From positions 18,493,279 to 18,557,278 of the forward strand of contig NC_035166.2 in NCBI RefSeq assembly GCF_001659605.2: a stretch of 64,000 bases of DNA, in the 5' to 3' direction. How positions within the stretch are numbered: position 1 is the stretch's first letter; every line of letters begins with the position of its first letter. The notes beneath the pieces are model-generated. The model was not told where the DNA came from. It did not search any database and worked only from the letters and a program-made list of their open reading frames with translations. This document shows positions 50,101-61,632 of the stretch, piece after piece. The position numbers and the translations under genes are program-made. Source of the DNA: Manihot esculenta. Its lineage: Eukaryota; Streptophyta; Magnoliopsida; Malpighiales; Euphorbiaceae.

Positions 50101-50989
50101 TCGTCAGGCTGCATGGGGTTCCTGTTTCTATAGTGTCCGATAGAGGACCCCAGTTCACCTCTAGGTTTTGGCGGAGTCTGCAGGATGCAATGGGTACCAG
50201 GTTGGATTTTAGCACTGCTTTCCATCCACAGACGGACGAACAGTCGGAGAGGACCATCCAGACAATAGAGGATATGCTTAGAATGTGTGTGCTGGACTTT
50301 GGCGGTTCTTGAAGGCAGCATCTGCCTTTGGTGGAGTTTGCCTACAATAACAGCCATCATGCTAGCATCGGGATGGCTCCATATGAAGCTTTGTATGGGA
50401 GGAAGTGCAGATACCTGTTTGCTGGGAAGAAGTTGGAGAAAAGGCCTTGGCAGGGCCTGAGCTAGTAGAAATCACCAGCAGGGTGGTACCCATAATCAGA
50501 GAAAGGATCAAGACTGCTGCAAGCAGACAGAAGAGTTATGCAGACATCCGCAGAAGGCAAGTAGAGTTTCAGGAGGGGGATCTGGTATTGCTCAAGGTGT
50601 CTCCTATGAAAGGAGTGGTTCGGTTCGGGAAGAAAGGTAAGCTGGCTCCACGGTACATCGGACCCTTTGAAGTCTTGCAAAAGATTGGGAATGTATCGTA
50701 CAAGCTGGATTTACCTGCTTCAATGGAAAGAATCCATCCGGTTTTCCATGTTTCTATGTTAAGGAAGTTCGTGTCAGATCCGAACAAGGTTCTTAGTGAG
50801 CCTAATGTGGAGATCCAAGAGGATCTCACCTATGTTGAGCAGCCGGTACGGATTCTGGACACTCAAATCAGGAAGTTGAGGAATAAGGAAATCCCGATGG
50901 TGAAAGTCCTTTGGAACCACCACAAGCTGGAAGAATGCACCTGGGAGACACGAGAGTCCATGCTCCAGCAATACCCTTATCTTTTCTAA
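47110..50989 (+). pseudogene. Gag end and pol of the gypsy chromovirus, with stops and frameshifts
   Basis: In order: zinc knuckle CFRCGQEGHMAREC (about 47,350), protease YALLDPGASHSFI (about 47,636), reverse transcriptase with [12 protein letters not shown] and FIDDILVYS (about 48,557-48,675), RNase H starting [13 protein letters not shown] (about 49,090), integrase with the H-H-C-C finger ([10 protein letters not shown]...CEVCQ, about 49,747-49,871) and core [11 protein letters not shown], then GPFEVLQKIG and a C-terminal chromodomain (PVRILDTQIRKLRNKEI...WETRE). Breaks: in-frame stops near 47,800, at 48,241, 48,484 and 48,979; a one-base shift near 49,881; TGA near 50,310 where relatives have Trp; and another shift near 50,412. 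Confidence 0.92.
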
Positions 50990-51073
50990 GGTTAGTTTCT
51001 TATATGTTTCATGTGTTTTATGTTGTATGCCTTGCATGTGCTAGTTGAGGAACATTCGGGGACGAATGTTCTT

Positions 51074-51086
51074 AAGGGGGGGAGAA
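51074..51086 (+). other. Polypurine tract of the gypsy element
   Basis: AAGGGGGGGAGAA directly precedes the right LTR and would prime plus-strand DNA synthesis. Confidence 0.88.
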
Positions 51087-53303
51087 TGTAATACCCGGCT
51101 AGACTCCGGTATCGAAATTCCTACCGTCCGGTGGAATCTCGGGTGTCGAAAACCTCTAGAAGGGTAAAACCATGTTTTCATAAAATGTTTTAATGTGTTT
51201 TATGTTTTAAGCATGAAAGAAAATGAGTTTTTTTGCATGAAAAAAACCTTGGAGGAAAACTCAGGTTCGGCCGCCGAACATGCATGCATTTCGGGTGTGC
51301 CTTAGGCCCCCGAAAGCATAAGTGAGGAAAACCAGGTTCGGCCGCCGAACCTTATGTTCGGCCGCCGAACATGGCATATATGCGAAGGCACTTTCGGCTC
51401 CCGAACGTAGCCTGGCCAGCCACCTATAAAGGGGTCCCTTAGCCGAAATGAGTGAGCTTTTCTCCCCATTTTCGGCCAAGGTGAGCTCTCCGCCATCCCT
51501 CGCCGGTTTTGAGTTCCTTCCTTCAAATCTTTCTCGATTTTCATTAGTTTTACTCTTGTTTTGAAGATTTTGAGCTTTTGAGCAAGTTTTGGAGCTTGGA
51601 GGTTCAAGGAACTCTCTCTCTCCCATTTTGTCAAGCTAGGGTCGTTCTCTTCTCGATCTTCAAGAGGTAAGGGCCGATCTTGAGCTTATGGCATGTTTTA
51701 AGTAAGTTTTAAGTAGATCTATGGGGTAGAATGCATGTTTAGCTTATGGTTAGGTTTATGGGTTTATGTTATGTTTTTGGACAATGTGGATGTTTGATGT
51801 GTTGTAGATGGGGTTTAAGATAGTCTGAAGCCCCTAGGAACTTGTATGTATGTTGTAGATTAGGAAAAATGCATGTTTGGAAGGTTTGGGAGGCATTTGT
51901 GCATGAGGAGCTGAAGTTTCTGCCCTTTGGCAGGAACCAGGTTCGGCAGCCGAAGGACTTTCGGCCGCCGAACATGGCTGGGAGGCAAGCCTTTCGGCTG
52001 CCGAAGCCTGCCCCCGAAAAGCGACTTTCGTCTCTGGAGGGCACTTTCGGCCGCCGAAGGTGCCGCCGAACCTGCCTGACTTTCGGCTCTGGAGGGACTT
52101 TCGACCGCCGAAGGTGCCGCAGAAAGTGCCCTGTGGAGCCCTCCTTTGCATGTTTTTCCATGATGTTTTGAGGTGTTTTAAGGGAGTTTTTGGGGAGTAT
52201 TTTAGAGTCATGTTCTAGTATGTTTGGTCCCTCATTTGAGTCCACCTGTGTAGGTTCGGACCCGAGGAACCGAGGACCCCAGCAGTGAGTTCAGCTGCTT
52301 CGGTGTTGTCAGAGTCAGCCAGAGGTGAGTGGAACTAAACTTAATCTTTTAAATTGAGAAATTTAAATGTTTATCATGTTTCATGCATCATGAGTATGCA
52401 ATAGGATGATTGCATTAGATCTCACGAATATGTTGCATTGCATTCTTTATTGTTGATGTGGGTGAATGTTGGATGACCCAATTAGTCCCTGAGGGAAGAC
52501 CAGGACCCCATTTCACGGCCTGGCACGGAAATGAAAGACCAGAACCCCATTTTACGGCCTGGCACGGATATGGGACTCGAAGACCAGGAGCCCAGAGGAG
52601 GCCCTGGGGCAATGGTAAGTAATGTATGATATGACAGGAAGACCAGGACCCCATGCTACGGCCTGGCACAAATGATGCTGAGACTATTTGGTGACAAGTT
52701 CACCCAACCCTTATGTGAATTGTCTGTGTTATGATGCATTTCATTGGAGCATGTTTGTTAATATGTTTTTATGGTTCTACTCACTGGGCTTTTAGCTCAC
52801 CCCTCTCCCTTTACCCCCAGGCTTGCAGGTACAGGATAGATCAGGGAGTCGGATAGAGTAAAGTCATGATTATGTAATAGCTAGCAGTGGACATGATTAA
52901 ATTGTAATGTAATGTCTTATACAGTTATGATATGTAATGATGATGTATTAAGATTTAGAAATTGTGCTTGACCGAGTTTGTATAGTAATCCCTTTTGATA
53001 CATGATCTATAGAATGTTTTATGATGTTTATGTTCAACCAAGCTTAATTCATGTATGTTATGATACCCCATTGGAGCTTTTGATGAGGGCTCCAGTGTGT
53101 GGTTTATGTTATGTTATGAGTATGCACAGGTTGAGCTTGGTTTATGGAAAGAAAAAAAAAGTTTACAGTTTTATGAGTATGTATGATCATGTATGGGATT
53201 TGACAAGTTCACAGGTTATATGTCAGGCTTGCTACGGGTCCCTGCGGCCTTAAGCCGATCTGGATCCTAGCGCCGGTAGCGGTCCGATTTTCGGGTCGTT
53301 ACA
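51087..53303 (+). repeat. Right LTR of the gypsy element (2,217 bp, single copy)
   Basis: TGTAATACCCGG...CGGGTCGTTACA. The TATA box is at 51,425-51,431. It corresponds to a single complete unit, unlike the left side. Confidence 0.95.
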
Positions 53304-54670
53304 GCTTTGCTTTAGCATTTGATGGAGTATTGACCGGGCTACATTCTGCCATTTGCGTTCGATGGAGTAAATCTGAAATATACTTCTTTTGATTCAAGTA
53401 CAAACCATTCTTATTCCATGTTGCTTGTATGCCCAAAAAATAGGAGAGGCGTCCCATTGGCTTGATTGCAAACTGCTGCTTAAGATTGGATAGGAAGGAT
53501 TCGGCCAAGGAGTGATTATTACCAATGATTAAAATGTCATCCACGTAGACAAGGCAAAATAATTTTGAGGATCCAGCCGTATAGAAGAAAAGAGAGGTAT
53601 CGGTTTTGGAGCCCTTGAACCCGAAGTGAAGCAAAGCATCAGTCAATCGTTGATTCCACATACGTGGAGATTGTTTTAAACCATATAAAGAACGCTTTAG
53701 ATGACAAACATGATTCGGCTTATGAGGATCAATGAAGCCTTGTGGTTGGATCATAAAGACATCTTCGTCGAGATTGCCATGAAGAAAGGCGTTAGAAATA
53801 TCCATTTGTTCAACAAACCAGTCATGTTGTAGTGCCAAAGCTAACATCAATCGAATGGTAGATGGCTTGACAACCGGGCTGTAGGTGTCATCAAAATCAA
53901 TTCCAGGCCTCTGATGGTAACCCTTTGCTACTAAGTTTGCTTTGTACCGATCAACAGAACCATCAATTTTTAACTTGGTGCGATAAACCCATTTGCACCC
54001 AATGACATTTTGAGTTGGAGTTGGTGGAACAAGTTGCCAAGTACCATTCGAAATGAGTGCATTATACTCCTCTTGCATTGCCAATCGCCATCTAGAGTCC
54101 TTGCTTGCTTGAGTGAAAGTAGTTGGTGTTGAGGTAGAATCAACCGAAACAGCCAAGGAGAAAGGTTGTCTCGGTTTAAGGTTCCTAGTTTAAATTCTGG
54201 TGACCATATGATGGCGTCGGGTAGTAACTGGTTCAGGAGAGGCAGCTTCGACAAGACCAACAGGTAGTGACTCAACCAATTGTAGAGGTGGAGGACTAGA
54301 TTCGGCTGCTAGGGAAGTCTCAATAGTTTCTTGAGATGGTGTAAGCGGGTGTGAATGGGCAGCCAAATGTAAATCCGTACCATTGGGAAGTACCTCCTGA
54401 ATTGGGTATTGAACCCGCTCTTGAATAGCAGCCGTAGGTAAGGAAAAAACCGGTGCAGAAGCTGATGGTGAAGGGACAGTGGTACGAGTTGCCGATTGAC
54501 CAATGAATGGGAAAAACTGTTCATCAAAGACAACGTGACGTGAGATAAAGAATTTGGAAGAAGACATATCAAGACAAATGTAACCTTTATGTTGTCTACT
54601 ATAGCCAAGAAAAACACAAGGTTTAGAACGGGATTCTAATTTATTTTTGGTATATGGACGTAACCAAGAT
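53299..54670 (-). pseudogene. Copia pol remnant: integrase tail and reverse transcriptase
   Basis: The stretch from about 54,667 down to 54,190 is the variable linker after integrase. From 54,156 to 53,299 it is reverse transcriptase, with WRLAMQEEYNAL, CKWVYRTKLKIDGSVDRYKA, MDISNAFLHGNLDEDVFM, SLYGLKQSPRMWN and the YVDDILIIG active site. A TAA at about 54,190 and a TAA at 54,670 interrupt an otherwise continuous frame. The gypsy element inserted just after NAKAKL, and the reading resumes at 40,022. Confidence 0.93.
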
Positions 54671-55781
54671 TAACACAAACAACCAAAAACTCTAAGACTG
54701 TTGAAGTTTGGCCGAACATGAAAAAGTATCTCAAAGGGTGATTTGTGATTAAGATTTGGTGTAGGCAATCGGTTTATGGTATAAACGGCAGTAGCAAAAA
54801 CATTTGTCCAATATTTGTGTGGTACGCCAGAATGAGCGAGGAGAGCTCTTCCTGTTTCAACAATATGCCGATGCTTTCTCTCAGCGCATCCATTTTGCCC
54901 CGGTGTGTATGGACAAGAGATTCTCTGAGATATACCATTATCACGAAGATAACTTGTCAACGCTTGAAATTCGCCACCCCAGTCTGCCTGAAACATCTTA
55001 ATAGAACGATCAAAGTGTTTTTCCACTATTGTGCAAAATTGCTGGAATATTGATAGAACTTCAGATTTATGTTGCAAAAAATAAATCCAAGTATATTTGG
55101 AATAATGATCATAAAAATTACATAATATCTGAAATTGTCAGCGGAAGAAACCGGAGCTGGGCCCCACAAGTCAGAATAAATTAACTCCAAAGGTGCTTTT
55201 GCCGTAAATTCAGAATTAACAAAAGGAAGCTTATGACTCTTAGACATTGAACAAGCAGAACATAAAGATTTAGGTAACATAGATGACGAAATTAAACTTG
55301 ACTCGACTGCCTTCCGAATGGTAGGAAAATTGGCATGTCCTAAACGAGCATGCCATGTAGTAAGAGACGCAGCATGGGCTTGAATATTGTTGAGTGTTGT
55401 GGCGGATAATGGATAAAGCCCCCCCTTACTCGGTCCTTTGTGCAGAATTTCCCTCGTTACCAAATCCTTTATATAAAAAAAGTCAGGGAAAAATTCGACA
55501 GATACACGGTTAGAAACACAAAAGGAATAAACTGACAAAAGATTTTGAATGGCATTAGGAACACAAAGAATATCACGTAGATTAAACTTGCGATGAGAAA
55601 CATTTATGGAGGAATGACCAACATGAGAAATTGGGAGTTTGGAACCATTACCTAAAGCGACTTCCTTGGGACCAGTATATTCAGAGTGAATTGCTAGGTT
55701 ATCCAAATCATTGGTCAGATGATGTGTAGTACCACTGTCCATTAACCACGGAGCTGAAGGGTGCACTCGGTTAGACGCCAT
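54670..55781 (-). pseudogene. Copia pol remnant: protease and integrase
   Basis: The protease active site is WLMDSGTTHHL (about 55,740). The integrase finger is WHARLGHANFPTIRKA...CSACSMSKSHKLPF. The catalytic core follows (LELIYSDLWGPAP, then FQADWGGEFQALTSYL and YTPGQNGCAERKHRHI). A one-base frameshift near 55,110 splits the core: the upstream frame ends at 55,026 and the downstream frame picks up at about 55,077. Confidence 0.93.
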
Positions 55782-55799
55782 ATTGGTTGCTGGCCGAAC

Positions 55800-56768
55800 T
55801 TAATTCTTGGTACTGCCATTATCAGTTTTGGGAGAAGGACATATGCAAGCCACATGGCCAAAACCATTACAATTATAACATTGAAGATTGAAATTGTCTT
55901 GAGGAAGTGAATTCAAACCTCCATAAGATTGTTGTCCACGACTATTACCAAAAGAGTATTGGTTCGAATAATTATTGTAAGAGAATGGATAATTATTCGA
56001 AGAATACCCTCTACCAGAATTTTCAGAATAATAACCTCTGCCGGAGGAGTTCCTACTACGACCACGTCCTCGGCCTCGCCCTCTCCCTCGGACATTGTAC
56101 TGACTTTGCGAAAACTGGGCTGATGGAGCCACAACAGCAACTTTCTCTTCTTTCTTTAATCTGTGTTCTTCAGTCAACAAACGAGCATGTAATTCGTCAA
56201 AGGCGATTGTAGCATCACTTTGATCAAGCAAACGAACAAAACTGCTATAAGTTGGGCCAAGCCCATTACAAGCAAATTCAACCAAGTCTTCGTCAGAAAC
56301 TGACTGTCCTAAAGCAGTCAATCGATCGGACAATAGTTTAATATTCGACATATACTCATCGATAGACAGAGAATCTCGTTGAAGATTATGGAGCTGTCCT
56401 CTTAACTCACGAAGCTGAGCACGGTTTCCAGACGCATAAACCGTTTGAAGTTTTGTCCAGGCTTCATTGGCAGTTGTAAGTCCAACAATCTTAGAAAGAA
56501 CTCGTTCGGATAGTGATGACGCTACCCAACTAAACACGAGCTGATCGGTGGTCTCCCATTGGCTGTAATTCGGGTTTGCTGTTCCATCCGAATTTGTTTT
56601 TGCTGGAGGTGGAGTACTGAGATCAAGATGATGCTTCAAGCCGCAACCGCTAACCATGGGAAGAAATTGCGTCTTCCATAACAAGTAATTATCTGAGGTA
56701 AGCTTAATTGAGATTTGATTATTAAGCTGGGGTGAACTCGCAGAACTAGAACTAGAGCTTGACGCCAT
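55800..56768 (-). pseudogene. Copia gag, followed by an in-frame stop
   Basis: It has 322 codons: a Ser-rich start, then the copia gag domain (SDNYLLWKTQFLPMV...WTKLQTVYASGNRAQLRELRGQL...SIDEYMSNIKLLSDRL), a Gly/Arg-rich patch and a zinc knuckle CYNCNGFGHVACIC. The TAA at 55,802-55,800 lies in the same frame as the downstream protease, so gag and pol were one frame. Gag itself is intact; only the polyprotein is broken. Confidence 0.9.
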
Positions 56769-56818
56769 GATTAGAAATTCTGAGATCTGAAAAAATAATG
56801 GTGTTTAAACCTTATTGG

Positions 56819-56830
56819 GCTCTGATACCA
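56819..56830 (-). other. Primer-binding site of the copia element
   Basis: The minus strand reads TGGTATCAGAGC directly after the 5' LTR, complementary to initiator tRNA-Met. Confidence 0.93.
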
Positions 56831-56982
56831 TAATACACTGGGCAATCAGAGATATCTTTATTGATTACAGAATATGTATTTATACATACATGTGTGACTT
56901 GGTTAACAAGTATTTGAAATCTATACAAACTAGGAAACCGAAATCTATACAAATTAGGAAAATAGAATCCTAATCCTTATCA
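56831..56982 (-). repeat. 5' LTR of the copia element
   Basis: It is 152 bp, differing from the 3' LTR at three positions (in AATATGTAT, ACATGTGTG and GAATCCTAAT). Confidence 0.92.
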
Positions 56983-56987
56983 ATTAT

Positions 56988-59264
56988 GACATATCATTAG
57001 GTTAAATTTAATAATATAACTTAATAATTAAATATAAATAAATATAAATAGTTAATATATAATATATAAATTATTTTTTATATTCTATGAATTAAATTAT
57101 AATTACTTACAAATAAATCATTACATTTTTACAAATTATTTTCTTCTCATTATTATCATTTTTTATAATTTTATCCTTATGTCTCTTTTCCTCCCCTGCT
57201 TTCTCACTCTCCTGTTTCTCTTGCCTATATATCTCATCTCTTTTTTTCTATTTTTTTTTTTTCATTTTCAGCCTACGATACAATATTACATTTTTATTGC
57301 CGCTCATGATAATAAACACTTATTCCAATAAATTAATTAACACTTAAAAACTAATATGTTTATCGATCTAGAAATACGATGCGACATGACAATCATTTAA
57401 AATAAATCATAAATTATTACCGTAAAATAAAAAAAAAATTTAAAAATTAAAACACTATATTTTTTATTAAAACTCGTCTTCTTTGAATAGAAGAAGATTT
57501 CATAAAAAATTACTATTAATAGAAAAATATATAAAAAAATTATATACTACTTTGCACTTTGATGTATAAAGGCAAGTTTTTTTTTTTCATTAATTTGGTG
57601 CACTTGTGTTTGCTAATATATTTTAAAGATTTTCATTACTTATTATTTAAATAAAAAATTAGTTTTTATCTCTCAATTATATTAAAAATGAATACATTTA
57701 TTCTTCTATTTTCTAAAATTCAATAGTTTAATTCATTTCTCCATTAATTGCTTTTAGTTATATGAAAAAATTAATAAAATACCTTTAAAATATGCTACTT
57801 TTTCATCCTTGTAATTTGCTAAAATCAACATTTTTATTCCTTACTTTTTTAACGTAAATATTTTACTTATCAAATTTAAAAATATATTATTTTTTAAGAA
57901 AATTATTAAAAAACTATATATTTTTAAATTTGTTGCAATTATACTTTATATTTTTATTTTTTTAAATTAAATTCTAGTATTTTAAAGTTACTCTAAATAT
58001 ATTTTATTTGCCTATTTAAAAGTTAATACAATTACCACGTTACTCAATATATTACCGTTAAGTCATTTTATTACATTAGTAAATTTTATGATAGAATTAA
58101 TAATAATTAAAAAGTTTAGGCTAAAACTGTTAATTTTTCTAAAAAATATATGATTTAATTAAAAAAAAAAAAAACAGCATCTATTGTATTAATCAAATTT
58201 TAATTTTTTTAATTAGGGATTGGGAAGTAGGGACTCAAACCGAAGTCTTTAGGTGAATTATGTATGCTTTTAGCAAATGAACCAAATTAGATTAGGCAAT
58301 TAAATTTAACTTAATCTATATATTATCAAATTTTTTGAAATCTACTCTAATTATTGGCAAGATTTATAAAAAATGTTTTATTGACATTAATTTTGAGAAT
58401 TAAAAAAATTTCTATTATTTTAATATTCTTAGAATTAAATTATGTTAAAATTTATTTTAAATTAATTATTAATATTTCATAACTAATATAACTAACAAGA
58501 TTATTTTCTCTAAGAGTAGTTTTAAAAATAATGCTAAATAGTTTTAAAAGTAACGATAGGTTTAAAAAAGTCCATGAATAATAATTTTTAAAATAATTTT
58601 AAAAAGTTAAAATTTAATTAGCCATAAAAATAGGAATGAATTTAGAAATTTTCCGGCTCGAGAAAAACGCCTCCTAGAGTTAGATTTTCTCTATAGTCAA
58701 AAAGCTTATTGACAACATAGCTTTAGAATGTGAAGAGAAATTTATTTTTCTGATTGAGTTTTTCTTTTGATTAAAAATTATTTTTTATTAATTAATTTTT
58801 CTGAGTATTTTAAATGGCAGAAAATATAAAAAAATGTTTTTTATAAAACAAACAAAATTTTAATTTATTTTAAAAAAGGCCACTTAAAATGACATTTAGT
58901 TTCTGCATAAAATCAAGAAACTGCCAATTAAAAGTGGCCTTTCTTCCAATTCTCTTTCCTGCAACACATTAGATTTGCATTTTGTTTTGTTTTGTTTTGT
59001 TTTTACATTATTCTAATAAATAACCCAACAAATGGAGCATTTTCCTTTGATCAACAAGACAATAAATAAGCAAACTAATTTACACAGGAAAATGACACCA
59101 CAAAATTCAAAATACCCAACAATATGCTAAACTCTGGTAGAAGCCATCTACATTAACATACTATAAATCAATTGACTTGAAGAAAGAATATTGGGAATCA
59201 AGTAAATGATGAAACTTCAAAACCACCCTCACCCTTGCTAATAATTCTCAACCTGCAAATACAA
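56988..59264. other. AT-rich intergenic DNA, then 3' flank of the FAH gene
   Basis: There is no supported gene. It contains A and T runs (58,160-58,174), (TTTTG)n at about 58,980-59,001, and word-level repeats that may be old MITE fragments. The final ~200 bases are likely 3' UTR of the minus-strand hydroxylase gene. Confidence 0.5.
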
Positions 59265-61632
59265 TCATCTACCCTTTTCAACCACTTTCTCTGGAGGAAG
59301 TGTTCCAAACACCTTGTCCCATAGCGACGAAGTAATTCCAAAGCCCAGATTCTGGATCCTAAAGTGATGATTCAAGTGATATTTCTGCAAAACAAGAGCA
59401 TGCAGACTACCATTATTAATCACAAATAGGATTCTTCATTCAGAAACTTTGATGGAGGTCGCTAGACGGCTAATTTGAATCTCATTCCGGATATAATATA
59501 AATATAAAGCGAACAAAAAGACCACATGGAAGAGGCAAAAAAATATTCTTTATATAATTATCTGATCTTAAGGTGTCCTCTTACCTTGAGATTTTTAGAT
59601 ACTCCACCTGAAGGCTGACCATGATGCAAGTAGTAATGAGTGCAGTCATACATCACATATCCCAATAGACCACCACCAAACAGAGCAGGAGCAGTTGAGG
59701 GAGTGCCTATGAGTTGAGCAAAGTTCCAGAACTGCCAAAAACACATTATTAAAACTTGTATGCTAAGTGTACATTTGACGAGCCCTTCACAATTCCACAT
59801 GCATGATGATCGTACAAACTCAACAAGGTTGTAAGGCCAACTTAAGCTGTTGTAGTATCAACAAGAGGACTTTAAACATCAATACTGATGTTCATAAGCA
59901 AATTCCAAATTATTAAAGAAAAAAAAAGCAAATTCAAAATAAGAGGTGTATCCTTTGTCCTATAAAAATTACTAAGAATATTGTTAGCTCATGCCTGCAC
60001 AAACTGATAGTTGTGCAACAGTGTGTATGTCCATCTAATATTGGAACTTCTACGTGACACATCGATCACTCTGCAGAGAATAAAAGAATTACCTACTAAA
60101 AAATAAAAATCATTTGTCAGCATCAGGATCATCAACATTAGCTAATTTCACTCCTACAATCCTCTGCATATACAAGTAAATATTTAAGTGTACAAGCGAC
60201 ATGCAATTCACTTGAACCCATTGACTCCTTTACTGTTCCACTAGATGACGTGGTGACTTTATCATGCTGAACTAACAAGATTTTGCCTGGAGCTTCATAT
60301 ATAGATTATCCAATAGAATCATGCTCGAGAAAAGGTCAGGGTGGCTACTTAATGCATCTATGGTGTTCAATAAAGGAAAGCACCACCTTGTTATGCTTCC
60401 AAAAATTGAAATTTTCATAAAAAACATAGGAAGAGAAGGTGTTAGGTAGCGATACATACTGGCACGCACAAAACAGCTGTTGCAGCTGGTGGAAAGACAA
60501 GCCGCAAGCCGTCCATAGGGTGCTTATGATGGCAGCCATGAATAAGATAGTGTAAGGTGTTCCACCTAGAGAATGTACATAATATCATGAAAATATAAAG
60601 CTGTCCGATGAAATTTGTGCAAAAGAGTGCTGGTGTGTGCCAGAAAGTGAGTGGACATACAAACATGGTTAAGTGCATGCGGGTGGGTGGGTGGTTGGAA
60701 GAGAGAAAACTAACCAATAACTCTTTGTTTTGATGTGGAAAAGGAAACGGTGTAAACTGTATTCCAGCAACGTCCAGACAAAAATGCCAAAACCCACAAT
60801 TAAGGCTATCTCAGAAGGTGTGTGGCCCATTCGTACAGACATTGAAATACACCAGCATACAACTGGCAGCCAAATAACTGGAATTACCCACCAAACTGTG
60901 CGAGTCAGAAACTGTTCCAAGCAAAAAAGTCAAAATCTCAACAATGCAGCCATACACTCCAAATAGCATTTGTTAAAATGCCTAAATAAGAGAATGATAT
61001 AAACGAAAATATTCTATGACTGCAACAGTCGTTGGAAAATGATCCATGACTTCACAGTCATTAGAAAATATGTAAACGAAAAGATTTTACCTCCCAAAAG
61101 TCACTCTCAAAAAATCGAGGGCCTTCCTTGCTTACAATAGGCTGGTGAACCCATTCCTCATAATCTTCTCCCAGATGACCAACCTGTGACAGAATCTCGA
61201 GAAATCAAAATCACCAATATAACTCATAATAACAACATGAATATTCACTCAAATTTAACAATGTTTTTAAATAGAGCAGGGCATAAAGGCAATATTGGAA
61301 GAATTGTAAAAATGACACTTATTTCCCATTCCAAATTTAACAATAAAATCAAGGAAAAAAGTTACAGTTTGGTGCATCCTAGGTAAGGCCCTCTTTGTTT
61401 TTTCTAAAATTTTAAAAACCAATATTCTACATGATGAAAAGAGCTCAAGAAAAATTAGATAAATAAAAAAATAGAATAAAATAGAATTGCTCAGGTCTGC
61501 AAATTGCAATTGTATAATTTGGCTTTATAAATGCTACAATAATGTCATTGAAAAAAATATAAAGGGGCAATGCATTTTTACCTGGAAGACAAGAGGCTTA
61601 TTGAGATCCACAGTGAAGCCCTTTGCAACCAT
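59265..61632 (-). CDS. FAH1: Fatty acid 2-hydroxylase (FAH1/FAH2 type), six coding exons
   Basis: Coding exons on the minus strand: 61,632-61,582; 61,183-61,091; 60,911-60,715; 60,565-60,460; 59,731-59,585; 59,384-59,265. They join in phase to 714 nt, 237 residues, the length of Arabidopsis FAH1. The enzyme sits in the ER membrane and adds a 2-hydroxyl group to the fatty acyl chain of ceramides, using a di-iron centre. The His boxes are visible: HRFLFH, HGCHHKH, HYYLHH and HLNHH. Hydrophobic segments lie around residues 55-70 and 85-105. Like plant FAHs, and unlike the yeast enzyme, it lacks an N-terminal cytochrome b5 domain. Whether it is the FAH1 or FAH2 orthologue cannot be told here. All splice sites are GT-AG. 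Confidence 0.95.

Larger units (their letters stand above)
40023..53303 (+). mobile_element. Ty3/gypsy Tekay/Del-type chromovirus with an expanded left LTR
   Basis: The element is 13,281 bp, flanked by the duplication GCTTT (40,018-40,022 and 53,304-53,308) inside the copia reverse transcriptase gene. The left LTR region is 5,713 bp, made of three joined units; the right LTR is 2,217 bp. The internal part (45,736-51,086) has a primer-binding site, gag, protease, reverse transcriptase, RNase H, integrase, a C-terminal chromodomain and a polypurine tract. The chromodomain and gag type place it with Tekay/Del chromoviruses. Stops and frameshifts leave no intact polyprotein. Confidence 0.95.
39147..56982 (-). 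mobile_element. Ty1/copia LTR retrotransposon, split by a later gypsy insertion
   Basis: LTRs of 152 bp lie at 39,147-39,298 and 56,831-56,982, flanked by the 5-bp duplication ATTAT (39,142-39,146 and 56,983-56,987). Removing the gypsy element and its duplication leaves 4,550 bp. The order gag, protease, integrase, reverse transcriptase, RNase H is that of Ty1/copia. The two LTRs differ at three positions. Several stops and one frameshift make the copy defective. Confidence 0.95.
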
